From Bacteroidaceae bacterium (GTDB taxonomy: Bacteria > Bacteroidota > Bacteroidia > Bacteroidales > Bacteroidaceae), in assembly GCA_023227685.1 (NCBI GenBank), contig JALNVG010000044.1:1-14357 (forward strand): a stretch of DNA of 14,357 nt, written 5' to 3'. A model generated the notes under the pieces. That model searched no databases and had not been told where the DNA came from. It saw only the letters and a list, made by a program, of their open reading frames with translations. Numbering within the stretch: position 1 is the first letter of the stretch; each line of letters opens with the position of its first letter. Positions 7,207 through 14,357 of the stretch are shown piece by piece. Made by a program: the position numbers and the translations under genes.

Positions 7207-8327
7207 TATTTCAATTGCTCATAAAATGTTAAAGTATAATCGGGCAGTAGGTCAGGATGACAAATCTTTATCATGTCGCTGAGTAGTAGATCCGGTCTGG
7301 CTACGCCGGTTTCCCAATAATCATTGCCGCCGGAATTATTTTTCCGTTTATTGGTATTGAATACTTCTTTGTTCTTATAGGCTTTGAAATATTTGTATTT
7401 ATCATTGGCTTTACCCAATTCTTTAAGGGAATTGGCTTCAACGCCAATCCAAATATCTGTTTGGTTAAAGAGAACAAGTGCTTCTTCTATCGTACCGGGA
7501 ATGCTAGTCGCTGTAGAATCATTGGCATAATAATAGTTGGCACCTGCATCTTTGAAGAGTTGTGCTGTATAACTTTTTCCGCCGGCCATATGCCAGGTAC
7601 CACGATAGTCCTGACCGGAAAATACGGTTGGTCTCTTTTTTACAGATAGGCTCAGCTTTTTGAGATCCTCGTATTTCTTTCTTATTTGGGCATAAATAGT
7701 ATTAGCCAGGTTTTCTTTATCAAAGAAAGCTGCTATGAATTTTATCCATTCGGCACGCCCCAACAATGTAGGTTCTTGCCATTCTATATCATAAAGAAGA
7801 GTAAGACCGGTCTTTTTCATCCGTTTGCTGTTTTCGTCTTCGGCATTATAAGCTGTGGTCATTACGGCCTGTGGATGAAGCAGGAGCAGGTTTTCAATAT
7901 CCAGGTTGAACGAGTCACCTAAGGTTTTGATTTTGCCTTCTTTTACTCTCTTGAGAATGTTGCTGTCATATATATAGTAAGGGTTACTTACACCGGTTAC
8001 TTTGTCCAGCTCTCCCAGAAGTTTGAGAAATCCAAGGTGGGTGGCAGAGTTTACCATCAGACTTTTTAAAGGAATCAACACTTTCTGTCCGTCAGTCGGA
8101 GTGGCAACGGTATCGTTTTTTACCAAATAATATCTATCGTAGATGCTTCCTGTTTTCCAAGGATTATTTACCGTTACGATGGCATAGTTGCGGGTATGTT
8201 CAATGCTGAAGCCCTTGGCATCGGATATGGTTACTATTTTCCCTTGTATTGTTTTCTCTGTTTGTTTCTTTTTGCCGGCACAAGAAGAAAAAATCAAAAT
8301 GATGGATAGAAAGATGATTTGTTTCAT
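7206..8327 (-). CDS. ABC importer substrate-binding lipoprotein (BtuF/FecB-like, Peripla_BP_2)
   Basis: Periplasmic binding lipoprotein that would capture an iron chelate, haem or cobalamin and deliver it to the permease encoded by the next gene. The 373-residue precursor has a lipoprotein signal ending FSSC, with the lipidated Cys at 16. The residues after it (AGKKK) are basic; exported surface lipoproteins of Bacteroidetes usually carry acidic residues there, so a periplasm-facing location is inferred. The type III binding-protein plan is visible: a first lobe with LDKVTGVSNP (107-116) and NLDIENLLLLHPQAV (141-155), a linking helix starting at GRAEWIKFIAAFF (190-202) and a second lobe ending YWETGVARPDLLLSDM (337-352). 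Glu193 and Glu339 are the lobe glutamates expected to pair with permease arginines. It overlaps the permease start by one base. Confidence 0.93.
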   Translation of the reverse strand: MKQIIFLSIILIFSSCAGKKKQTEKTIQGKIVTISDAKGFSIEHTRNYAIVTVNNPWKTGSIYDRYYLVKNDTVATPTDGQKVLIPLKSLMVNSATHLGFLKLLGELDKVTGVSNPYYIYDSNILKRVKEGKIKTLGDSFNLDIENLLLLHPQAVMTTAYNAEDENSKRMKKTGLTLLYDIEWQEPTLLGRAEWIKFIAAFFDKENLANTIYAQIRKKYEDLKKLSLSVKKRPTVFSGQDYRGTWHMAGGKSYTAQLFKDAGANYYYANDSTATSIPGTIEEALVLFNQTDIWIGVEANSLKELGKANDKYKYFKAYKNKEVFNTNKRKNNSGGNDYWETGVARPDLLLSDMIKICHPDLLPDYTLTFYEQLK

Positions 8328-8358
8328 ACTTATTCATTATATCTTGAAAATGTGCATG

Positions 8359-8366
8359 CAAAGATA
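8359..8366 (-). promoter_or_regulatory. Putative -7 promoter element of the importer operon
   Basis: TATCTTTG on the minus strand is an exact TAnnTTTG match 31 bases before the binding-protein ATG. The -33 region is weak, with only TTTTCG at a spacing that is too long. With so short a leader there is no room for a cobalamin riboswitch. No Fur-like palindrome was recognised. Confidence 0.45.
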
Positions 8367-8464
8367 ATAACTTTTATCTACTATTGCCTGCGAAAATAGA
8401 TTTTTCAGAGCTGTGGTCTCTGCCTTTTTGTCAGAAAGAATGTCATACTTCAGGTAAAACTCTT

Positions 8465-8495
8465 TTTGGCACAAGGTTTGTTTTTTACGAATTTG
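8465..8495 (+). promoter_or_regulatory. Putative dnaK promoter
   Basis: An exact TTTG (8465-8468) is followed after 19 bases by CGAATTTG (8488-8495), which keeps the TTTG half of the Bacteroidetes -7 element but lacks TA. A start near 8502 leaves a leader of about 75 nt. An imperfect dyad (8492-8497 with 8510-8515) covers the -7 element. No CIRCE repeat is present. Confidence 0.4.
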
Positions 8496-8576
8496 GATTG
8501 CGAATAGCGTCCGAAATAAAGAGATTATATATTAAGTTTAAACAATTGAATAATAACAAGTATAAATAGAAACATT

Positions 8577-10514
8577 ATGGGAAAAATTATTGGAATCGAT
8601 TTAGGAACAACGAATTCTTGTGTTGCAGTATATGAAGGCAATGAGCCTGTGGTAATTGCGAATAGCGAAGGAAAACGTACCACTCCTTCCGTCGTAGCAT
8701 TTGTAGAAGGCGGTGAACGTAAGATCGGTGATCCTGCAAGACGTCAGTCGATCACTAATCCCGCACGTACGGTATATTCTATCAAACGTTTTATGGGAGA
8801 AAATTGGGAGCAGGTTCAAAAAGAAGTAGCTCGTGTGCCTTTCAAAGTAATCAAGGGGGAGAATAATACCCCACGTGTCGATATTGACGGTCGTCTTTAT
8901 TCACCTCAGGAAATATCTGCCATGATTCTTCAGAAGATGAAGAAAACCGCAGAAGATTATTTGGGACAAGAAGTGACGGAAGCGGTTATCACTGTTCCTG
9001 CTTACTTCTCCGACTCTCAACGTCAGGCTACTAAAGAGGCCGGACAAATAGCCGGTTTGACAGTAAAGCGTATTGTGAACGAACCTACTGCTGCCGCTTT
9101 GGCTTATGGCTTGGATAAATCTCAAAAAGAGATGAAAGTTGCTGTTTTCGATCTCGGAGGTGGTACATTTGATATCTCTATTCTTGATTTTGGTGATGGT
9201 GTGTTTGAAGTTCTTTCTACCAATGGTAATACACATCTTGGTGGTGATGATTTTGACCAGGTAGTTATCAATTGGTTGGCTGATGAGTTTAAGAAAGACG
9301 AAGGTGCCGATTTAAAAACGGATCCGATGGCTATGCAACGCTTGAAAGAGGCTGCAGAGAAGGCTAAAATTGAACTTTCTTCTTCAACAACTACAGAAAT
9401 CAATTTGCCGTATATTATGCCGGTAAACGGTGTGCCAAAACATTTGGTTAAGACTTTGACTCGAGCTAAATTTGAATCCTTGGCTCACGACTTAATTCAG
9501 GCATGTTTGGAACCCTGTCAGAAAGCCATGAAAGATGCTCATCTGACAAACTCGGATATTGACGAAGTTATCTTGGTTGGCGGTTCTTCACGTATTCCTG
9601 CTGTTCAAACACTTGTTCAGAATTTCTTTGGTAAAGTGCCTTCAAAGGGTGTGAATCCGGATGAAGTTGTAGCAGTGGGTGCTGCTGTACAAGGTGCCGT
9701 TTTGACAGATGAGATTAAAGGTGTGGTTTTGCTAGATGTTACTCCGTTGTCTATGGGTATTGAAACCATGGGTGGAGTCATGACAAAATTGATCGATTCC
9801 AATACGACTATTCCTTGCAAGAAGAGTGAAGTATTTTCTACTGCTGCCGATAATCAGACCGAAGTTACCATTCATGTGCTTCAAGGTGAGCGTCCGATGG
9901 CTACTCAAAACAAATCTATCGGTCAGTTCAACTTGACAGGCCTTGCTCCTGCACGTCGTGGTATTCCTCAAATAGAGGTTACCTTCGATATTGATGCCAA
10001 TGGTATATTAAATGTATCGGCTAAGGATAAAGCTACCGGTAAGGAACAAGCTATTCGTATCGAAGCATCCAGTGGTTTGAGCAAAGATGAAATAGATCGT
10101 ATGAAAGCTGAGGCTGATGCAAATGCTGAAGCAGATAAGAAAGAACGTGAAAAAGTAGACAAGCTGAATCAGGCAGATAGTATGATTTTCACAACAGAGA
10201 GTCAGTTGAAAGAACTTGGTGATAAATTGCCTGCTGATAAGAAAGCTCCTATAGAAGCAGCTTTGCAGGGTCTGAAAGATGCACATAAGTCGCAGGATCT
10301 TGCTGCAATTGACAAAGCTATGGCTGAATTGAATACGGCTTTCCAGGCTGCCAGTGCAGAAATGTATGCAAAGACAGGTGCACAAGGTGCTCAACAAGCC
10401 GGTCCTGATGCAGGACAGGCTAACAACAATGCCGGTCAAGCTGGTGATGCCGGTTCAAAGAGTGATAAGCATGATGAAAATGTTCAGGATGCCGATTTTG
10501 AGGAAGTGAAATAA
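8577..10514 (+). CDS. dnaK: Molecular chaperone DnaK (Hsp70)
   Basis: ATP-driven cytosolic chaperone that binds exposed hydrophobic segments of unfolded proteins, working with DnaJ and GrpE. The 645 residues are standard. Nucleotide-binding domain landmarks: GIDLGTTNSCVA (6-17), catalytic Lys70 (YSIKRFMG), VNEPTAAALAYG (167-178), VFDLGGGTFD (190-199) and ILVGGSSRIP (333-342). The interdomain linker VLLDVTP is at about 385-391, and the substrate-binding beta-sandwich and helical lid follow. The Gly/Ala/Gln/Asn-rich tail (about 605-635) ends in an acidic DADFEEVK, like the conserved tail of other bacterial DnaKs. The long Gram-negative-type insertion of the nucleotide-binding domain is present. 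The gene stands alone: grpE and dnaJ are not adjacent, and a terminator follows 35 bases after the stop. Confidence 0.99.
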   Translation: MGKIIGIDLGTTNSCVAVYEGNEPVVIANSEGKRTTPSVVAFVEGGERKIGDPARRQSITNPARTVYSIKRFMGENWEQVQKEVARVPFKVIKGENNTPRVDIDGRLYSPQEISAMILQKMKKTAEDYLGQEVTEAVITVPAYFSDSQRQATKEAGQIAGLTVKRIVNEPTAAALAYGLDKSQKEMKVAVFDLGGGTFDISILDFGDGVFEVLSTNGNTHLGGDDFDQVVINWLADEFKKDEGADLKTDPMAMQRLKEAAEKAKIELSSSTTTEINLPYIMPVNGVPKHLVKTLTRAKFESLAHDLIQACLEPCQKAMKDAHLTNSDIDEVILVGGSSRIPAVQTLVQNFFGKVPSKGVNPDEVVAVGAAVQGAVLTDEIKGVVLLDVTPLSMGIETMGGVMTKLIDSNTTIPCKKSEVFSTAADNQTEVTIHVLQGERPMATQNKSIGQFNLTGLAPARRGIPQIEVTFDIDANGILNVSAKDKATGKEQAIRIEASSGLSKDEIDRMKAEADANAEADKKEREKVDKLNQADSMIFTTESQLKELGDKLPADKKAPIEAALQGLKDAHKSQDLAAIDKAMAELNTAFQAASAEMYAKTGAQGAQQAGPDAGQANNNAGQAGDAGSKSDKHDENVQDADFEEVK

Positions 10515-10549
10515 GCTTTCTGCATAAAGAAAATAGGATAGATTTTATA

Positions 10550-10584
10550 AAAGACCGCTGTAATGTGAAGTTACGGCGGTCTTT
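10550..10584 (+). terminator. Rho-independent terminator of dnaK
   Basis: Arms 10550-10563 and 10571-10584 form a 14-pair stem with one G-U pair and a 7-nt loop; the central part is GC-rich (GACCGC/GCGGTC). The plus-strand 3' side runs into TCTTTCCTTTATCC, a T-rich but interrupted tract. It separates dnaK from the potassium-transport operon. Confidence 0.85.
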
Positions 10585-10631
10585 CCTTTATCCTTTTCTT
10601 TTATTAGAAAAGAAAGCATCTGATAAAGTGG

Positions 10632-10659
10632 TATCTTTGATAAATATTGATTATGTTTG
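10632..10659 (+). promoter_or_regulatory. Two putative -7 elements for the potassium-uptake operon
   Basis: Two exact TAnnTTTG matches lie upstream of the ktrB-like ATG: TATCTTTG (10632-10639) and TATGTTTG (10652-10659). The second is closer to the usual distance (30 bases to the start) and overlaps a short palindrome, GTTTG-6-CAAAC (10655-10670). Neither has a clear TTTG at 19-21 bases upstream, so which is used cannot be decided. Confidence 0.4.
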
Positions 10660-10688
10660 TAGTTTCAAACCTTATTGAATAATAAATA

Positions 10689-12515
10689 ATGAAGCTATAT
10701 AATGAGTTCTTCTTATATTACAATAAGCTGCTAAAGCCGTATGTTCGAATCTTTTTAGGTTTGATAGAGGCTATAGTCTATTTATCTTCCATCTTGTTGA
10801 TAGTCGGAGTGATTTATGAGCATGGTTTTGTCTTATCTTTTAATGATGTTGCCAAATTGCATGTCATTTATAAAATAGTCTGGATTATTTTCCTTATAGA
10901 TATGTTTCTTCATATTGTGCTTGAATATGGAGATACCAAAAAAAAATACCGGAGATTGACGTGGATACTCAATTTCCTTTTGTGTTTTACACTTATACCT
11001 GTCATCTTTCACCGTCCGGAGCAAAGCGGAGCTGTGTTGTCTTTCTGGCTATTTTTGCAGGGCAAGTTCTATCACCTCACGCTTTTACTCATTTTTTCTT
11101 TTCTTAATTTGTCAAACGGAATCGTCCGTTTGTTAGGGCGCAGAACCAATCCGTCTTTGATACTTGCTATCAGTTTTCTTTGCATCATATTGATAGGGAC
11201 CGGTTTGTTGATGCTTCCTCGCTGTACGGTGAATGGTCTTTCGTGGGTGGACTCTCTGTTCACGGCCACCAGTGCAGTTTGTGTTACCGGACTTGTTCCG
11301 GTTGACATATCAACCACCTTTACGCCGATCGGTTTATCTGTTATCCTTTTGCTTATTCAAGTTGGAGGTTTGGGGGTGATGACCTTTACCAGTTTTTTCG
11401 CCCTGTTTTTTATGGGTAATACCTCAATATACAATCAGCTTGTAATGCGTGATATGGTGAGTTCCAATTCTTTAAATTCACTACTCTCCACATTATTATA
11501 TATACTTGGCTTTTCATTAATTATTGAATTCGGCGGAATGGTCTTTATCTGGTTGAACATTCATGGAACACTCGGAATGAATCTTCAGAGCGAATTGGGC
11601 TTTTCTGTTTTCCACAGCATATCAGCCTTCTGTAATGCCGGTTTTTCTACTTTATCTGGAAATCTAAGTAATCCGATATTGATGAAGGGACATAATGCTT
11701 TTTATCTCACAATGTCTATTTTGATAATTCTTGGAGGAATAGGTTTCCCTATATTGATGAATTTTAAGGGGATAGTAGCTTATTATTTGCAGCGTTTTTG
11801 GGCATTTCTCCGTGGACATCACGACATGCACAGATACCATCATCTTTATAATTTGAATACTAAGATAGTGTTGATTATGACTTTCCTGTTGCTTTTTATC
11901 GGAACGGTAGGATTTGCAGTCTTTGAGTGGAATCGTTCTTTTGCGGGAATGCCGGTAGTTGATAAATTGACGCATGCTTTTTTTAATGCTGTTTGTCCTC
12001 GAACCGCCGGATTCAATAGTATCGACCTGAGTGCATTAAGTGTGCAGTCTATTCTTCTTTATATCATGTTGATGTGGATAGGTGGTGGAGCACAATCTAC
12101 TGCGGGTGGTGTGAAAGTGAATGCATTTGCCGCAGTCATTTTGAATCTTTATGCAGTTCTTCGAGGGACGAACCGGGTAGAGATTTTTGGCCGTCGTATA
12201 TCCAACGACTCCATTCGTCGTTCTAACGCAACCGTGGCGATGTCGTTATGTGTGTTGTTTCCTGCTATTTTCATTTTATCAATATTGCAACCCAACGTAT
12301 CACTCAAGGCTTTAACTTTTGAATGTGTCTCGGCTTTGAGTACCGTAGGGGCCTCTTTGAATTTAACGCCGGCTTTATGCGATAAGAGTAAGTTGCTCAT
12401 TACTTTGTTGATGTTTGTCGGCAGGGTAGGGATGATCACGTTGATGCTGGGCATAGTGAAACAAAAGAAGAATACGAAATATAATTTTCCAAGCGATAGT
12501 ATTATCATAAATTAG
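10689..12515 (+). CDS. TrkH/KtrB-family potassium uptake membrane subunit with N-terminal four-helix extension
   Basis: Inner-membrane K+ transporter pore subunit. It has 608 residues, against about 450-480 for KtrB or E. coli TrkH. The fourfold membrane-pore-membrane plan begins near residue 155. The four filter segments are visible: TSAVCVTGL (194-202), ISAFCNAGFS (311-320), NAVCPRTAGF (433-442) and VSALSTVGAS (547-556), with the filter glycines in place at 201, 318, 441 and 554. The gating-loop region before the last repeat is GGGAQSTAGGVKVN (465-478). The extra 150 residues hold about four hydrophobic helices (19-43, 59-80, 89-107, 127-147); the middle part, with Asp71, the KKKYRR stretch and Pro104, resembles the S2-S3 part of ion-channel voltage-sensor domains. 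Related long TrkH proteins occur in other Bacteroidetes. The stop is 6 bases before the start of the RCK subunit gene, so they form an operon. Confidence 0.95.
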   Translation: MKLYNEFFLYYNKLLKPYVRIFLGLIEAIVYLSSILLIVGVIYEHGFVLSFNDVAKLHVIYKIVWIIFLIDMFLHIVLEYGDTKKKYRRLTWILNFLLCFTLIPVIFHRPEQSGAVLSFWLFLQGKFYHLTLLLIFSFLNLSNGIVRLLGRRTNPSLILAISFLCIILIGTGLLMLPRCTVNGLSWVDSLFTATSAVCVTGLVPVDISTTFTPIGLSVILLLIQVGGLGVMTFTSFFALFFMGNTSIYNQLVMRDMVSSNSLNSLLSTLLYILGFSLIIEFGGMVFIWLNIHGTLGMNLQSELGFSVFHSISAFCNAGFSTLSGNLSNPILMKGHNAFYLTMSILIILGGIGFPILMNFKGIVAYYLQRFWAFLRGHHDMHRYHHLYNLNTKIVLIMTFLLLFIGTVGFAVFEWNRSFAGMPVVDKLTHAFFNAVCPRTAGFNSIDLSALSVQSILLYIMLMWIGGGAQSTAGGVKVNAFAAVILNLYAVLRGTNRVEIFGRRISNDSIRRSNATVAMSLCVLFPAIFILSILQPNVSLKALTFECVSALSTVGASLNLTPALCDKSKLLITLLMFVGRVGMITLMLGIVKQKKNTKYNFPSDSIIIN

Positions 12516-12521
12516 AATGTC

Positions 12522-13208
12522 ATGAAATTTATTATTATTGGTTTAGGAAACTACGGGCTGGTATTAGCCAAGGATTTATCAGCTTTGGGGCATGAAGTGG
12601 TTGGTGCTGACATTAATGAGAGCCGTGTGGATGTGGTTAAAGACAGGATTGCTACGGCTTTTGTGATTGATGCTACAGATAAAATGTCATTATCGGTACT
12701 TCCGCTGAAAACAGTGGATATTGTGATTGTGGCTATTGGCGAAAACTTTGGCGCATCGGTGCGTGTAGTGGCATTGTTGAAGCAGATGAATGTCGAACAT
12801 ATTTATGCCCGTGCAATAGATAGTGTGCATCAAGCTGTGCTCGAAGCTTTTAATCTGGAACGTATTTTGACTCCGGAAGTTGATGCTGCACAAAAAATGG
12901 TTCAGCAATTGGATTTCGGTACACAGATGGATTCTTTCAAGGTCGATGCTCAGTATTATGTGGTAAAGTTTAGAGTGCCTAAAAAATTTGTCGGTTATTT
13001 TGTGGATGAATTGAAGTTGGATGAACATTTTCATCTCAAACTCATTGGACTAACCCGCGCTGAAAAAGTGATTAATAGTCTGGGCATTGCCATAAATGAA
13101 AATAGTATTAAAAATGAGTTGCCCCAAAAGGAAAAGATGCAGGAAGGTGATGAGTTAGTTTGTTACGGAACTTATAAGGATCTTGAAAAATTCTGGAAAG
13201 CTTTATAA
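12522..13208 (+). CDS. TrkA/KtrA-family RCK regulatory subunit of potassium uptake
   Basis: Cytosolic gating subunit that forms a ring under the K+ transporter and controls it by nucleotide binding. The 228 residues match single-unit KtrA (one RCK_N plus one RCK_C), not the 458-residue duplicated E. coli TrkA. The Rossmann glycines are GLGNYG (7-12). Asp30 at the end of the second strand (ADINE) is the usual ribose-contacting acid, and DATDK follows at about 49-53. The RCK_C part covers roughly residues 135-228 (FRVPKKFVG, then GDELVCYGTYKDLEKF). It starts 6 bases after the transporter subunit, so the two are surely co-expressed. No terminator hairpin is visible after its stop. ATP/ADP or NAD(H) as effector cannot be told from sequence. 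Confidence 0.96.
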   Translation: MKFIIIGLGNYGLVLAKDLSALGHEVVGADINESRVDVVKDRIATAFVIDATDKMSLSVLPLKTVDIVIVAIGENFGASVRVVALLKQMNVEHIYARAIDSVHQAVLEAFNLERILTPEVDAAQKMVQQLDFGTQMDSFKVDAQYYVVKFRVPKKFVGYFVDELKLDEHFHLKLIGLTRAEKVINSLGIAINENSIKNELPQKEKMQEGDELVCYGTYKDLEKFWKAL

Positions 13209-13230
13209 TTTGTAAAAAAAAAACAAGAAT

Positions 13231-13263
13231 ATTGCATTTTGTTATAAATCTTTTGTATATTTG
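13231..13263 (+). promoter_or_regulatory. Putative promoter of the CarboxypepD_reg-like gene
   Basis: TATATTTG (13256-13263) is an exact TAnnTTTG -7 element. ATTG (13231-13234), one base off TTTG, lies 21 bases upstream. The inferred start near 13270 leaves a leader of about 20 nt. Because no terminator follows ktrA, some read-through from the potassium operon is also possible. Confidence 0.55.
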
Positions 13264-13289
13264 TGTATTAACGCTAAATACAAAAGAGT

Positions 13290-14357
13290 ATGAAAACACG
13301 AATGGTGCAATCAATGCGTTGGTTGCTGTTATTATCCGTTTTTTTCGGATTTACTCCGGTGCTGGCTCAAGAAAGTTCTGTGGACTATATCACGATAAGT
13401 GGTGTGGTAAAAGACAAACAGAACAGAAATTCTTTGGAAAATGTCAATATTTCTGTCCCCGGTTCTAATATCGGAACAGTGACTAATGCTGATGGTGAGT
13501 TCATTCTTAAAATAAAAGATGGAGCTCGTGCCAAATCAGTAGAATTTTCTCATATCGGTTATTTTAATAATAACTTTCAGTTAAAAGGCAATCACCTTTC
13601 GAACTTGAAAATCCAGATGAGTCCTTCTGCTAATATGCTGCATGAGGTAGTTGTTATGCCGGAGGATCCACGTTTGATAGTTGAAGCGGCTATCAGAAAA
13701 ATCCCAATGAATTATAGTGGTCAAAATTGTTTGCTCACCGGATTTTATAGGGAGATGACACAAAAGGGACGTCATTATATTAATATCTCCGAAGCTGTGG
13801 CGGATATTTATAAGACACCTTATAAAGGATCGGTTTATAAAGATCGTGTACGGATATTAAAAGGTCGTCGGCTTTTGAGTGAAAAACGCGGTGATACATT
13901 GACCGTGAAATTAATGGGCGGCCCTGTGATGGCTGTTTATCTGGATGTGGCGAAGAATTCTGATTTCTTGTTTGACAAGAATGATCTTTTATTTTATGAT
14001 TTTCAAATGGAAAGTTCTGTTTATCAGGATAAAGCCCTGCAATATGTTATTAGTTTTCGTCCGCATATAAATTCGCCCATTCCGTATACCGGAACGCTCT
14101 ATATCGATAAAGATCGTCTGTCGTTTACCCGTGCTGTGATATATTTGGATATGAATGATAAAGAGAAGGTTACTAAGCTTATTCTGAAAAAGAAACCGGT
14201 AAGGCTCCGTTTCAAACCGTTAAAGCTTGCTTACCTGATTACATATAAAAATCAGGGTGGTGTAACTTATCTTAATTATGTGCGAAATGATCTTCGTTTT
14301 AAATGCAGTTGGAAGAAGAAACTCTTTTCCACTACATATAACATAACCTCCGAAATG
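13290..14357 (+). CDS. Secreted protein with carboxypeptidase-like regulatory domain (3' end cut by window edge)
   Basis: An open frame of 356 codons without a stop up to the right edge. A signal peptide precedes a likely cut at VLA/QE (26/27), so the protein enters the periplasm. Residues about 35-112 form a CarboxypepD_reg-like (PF13715-type) beta-sandwich: ISGVVKD, then NVNISVPGSNIGTVTNADGEF and a hydrophobic strand SVEFSHIGY. Next come LHEVVVMPEDP and a helical piece leading to LLTGFYREMTQKG (148-160), a pattern seen in Bacteroidetes proteins annotated only by this domain. The remaining visible part is rich in beta strands (YVISFRPHI, GTLYIDKDRLSFTRAVIYLD). No TonB-receptor plug is visible, so it is not a SusC-type transporter. 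The start at 13290 fits the promoter; Met5 and Met9 are alternatives. The function of the family is not known. Confidence 0.88.
   Translation, partial: MKTRMVQSMRWLLLLSVFFGFTPVLAQESSVDYITISGVVKDKQNRNSLENVNISVPGSNIGTVTNADGEFILKIKDGARAKSVEFSHIGYFNNNFQLKGNHLSNLKIQMSPSANMLHEVVVMPEDPRLIVEAAIRKIPMNYSGQNCLLTGFYREMTQKGRHYINISEAVADIYKTPYKGSVYKDRVRILKGRRLLSEKRGDTLTVKLMGGPVMAVYLDVAKNSDFLFDKNDLLFYDFQMESSVYQDKALQYVISFRPHINSPIPYTGTLYIDKDRLSFTRAVIYLDMNDKEKVTKLILKKKPVRLRFKPLKLAYLITYKNQGGVTYLNYVRNDLRFKCSWKKKLFSTTYNITSEM

Noticed and set aside
8406..8427. Small hairpin CAGAG-7-CTCTG followed by CCTTTTT
   Set aside because: Only five pairs, and no plus-strand gene lies upstream that would need a terminator.
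8384..8569. A 61-codon open frame on the plus strand between the importer operon and dnaK
   Set aside because: It overlaps both promoter regions, has no recognisable motif or hydrophobic segment, and its composition looks like random intergenic DNA.
8328..8576. Possible cobalamin riboswitch before the BtuF-like gene
   Set aside because: The leader from the likely start to the ATG is only about 25 nt, and no B12-box-like GCCACTG sequence exists on the relevant strand.
10593..10612. Hairpin CTTTTCT-6-AGAAAAG after the dnaK terminator
   Set aside because: A/T-only weak stem in a pyrimidine/purine-rich tract with no T-run after it; probably chance.

Overview
The window looks like chromosomal DNA from a member of the Bacteroidales (phylum Bacteroidota). 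Four observations point there: promoter elements of the Bacteroidetes type (TAnnTTTG near -7) upstream of most genes; A/T-rich leaders without a clear Shine-Dalgarno; an outer-membrane/periplasmic GH97 (SusB-type) glucosidase; and a secreted protein with a carboxypeptidase-like regulatory domain. RecA and DnaK sequences fit this group. Genus cannot be fixed from the sequence alone. No mobile element, CRISPR array, rRNA or tRNA was seen.

Left half (1-8327), all on the minus strand. From right to left: a lipoprotein metal-chelate/vitamin-type binding protein and its FecCD/BtuC-type permease (1-nt overlap, one operon, but no ATPase gene next to them); an unrecognised 427-residue secreted protein made of repeated beta-type units and ending in a BamE/SmpA-like segment; a carboxynorspermidine/carboxyspermidine dehydrogenase (polyamine synthesis); recA with a strong terminator; and a GH97 alpha-glucosidase whose C-terminus runs off the left edge.

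Right half (8577-14357), all on the plus strand: dnaK as a single-gene unit with a good terminator; a two-gene potassium-uptake operon (membrane subunit TrkH/KtrB with an extra four-helix N-terminal domain, followed 6 nt later by its RCK regulatory subunit TrkA/KtrA); and a secreted CarboxypepD_reg-like protein that runs off the right edge. The roughly 250-bp gap between the binding-protein gene and dnaK is a divergent promoter region.

The genes are mostly independent housekeeping and envelope functions. Only two groups are clearly functionally linked: the binding protein with its permease, and KtrB with KtrA. The points most worth following up are the ATPase-less importer pair, the internal repeats plus BamE-like tail of the 427-residue protein, and the voltage-sensor-like four-helix domain fused to the potassium transporter.
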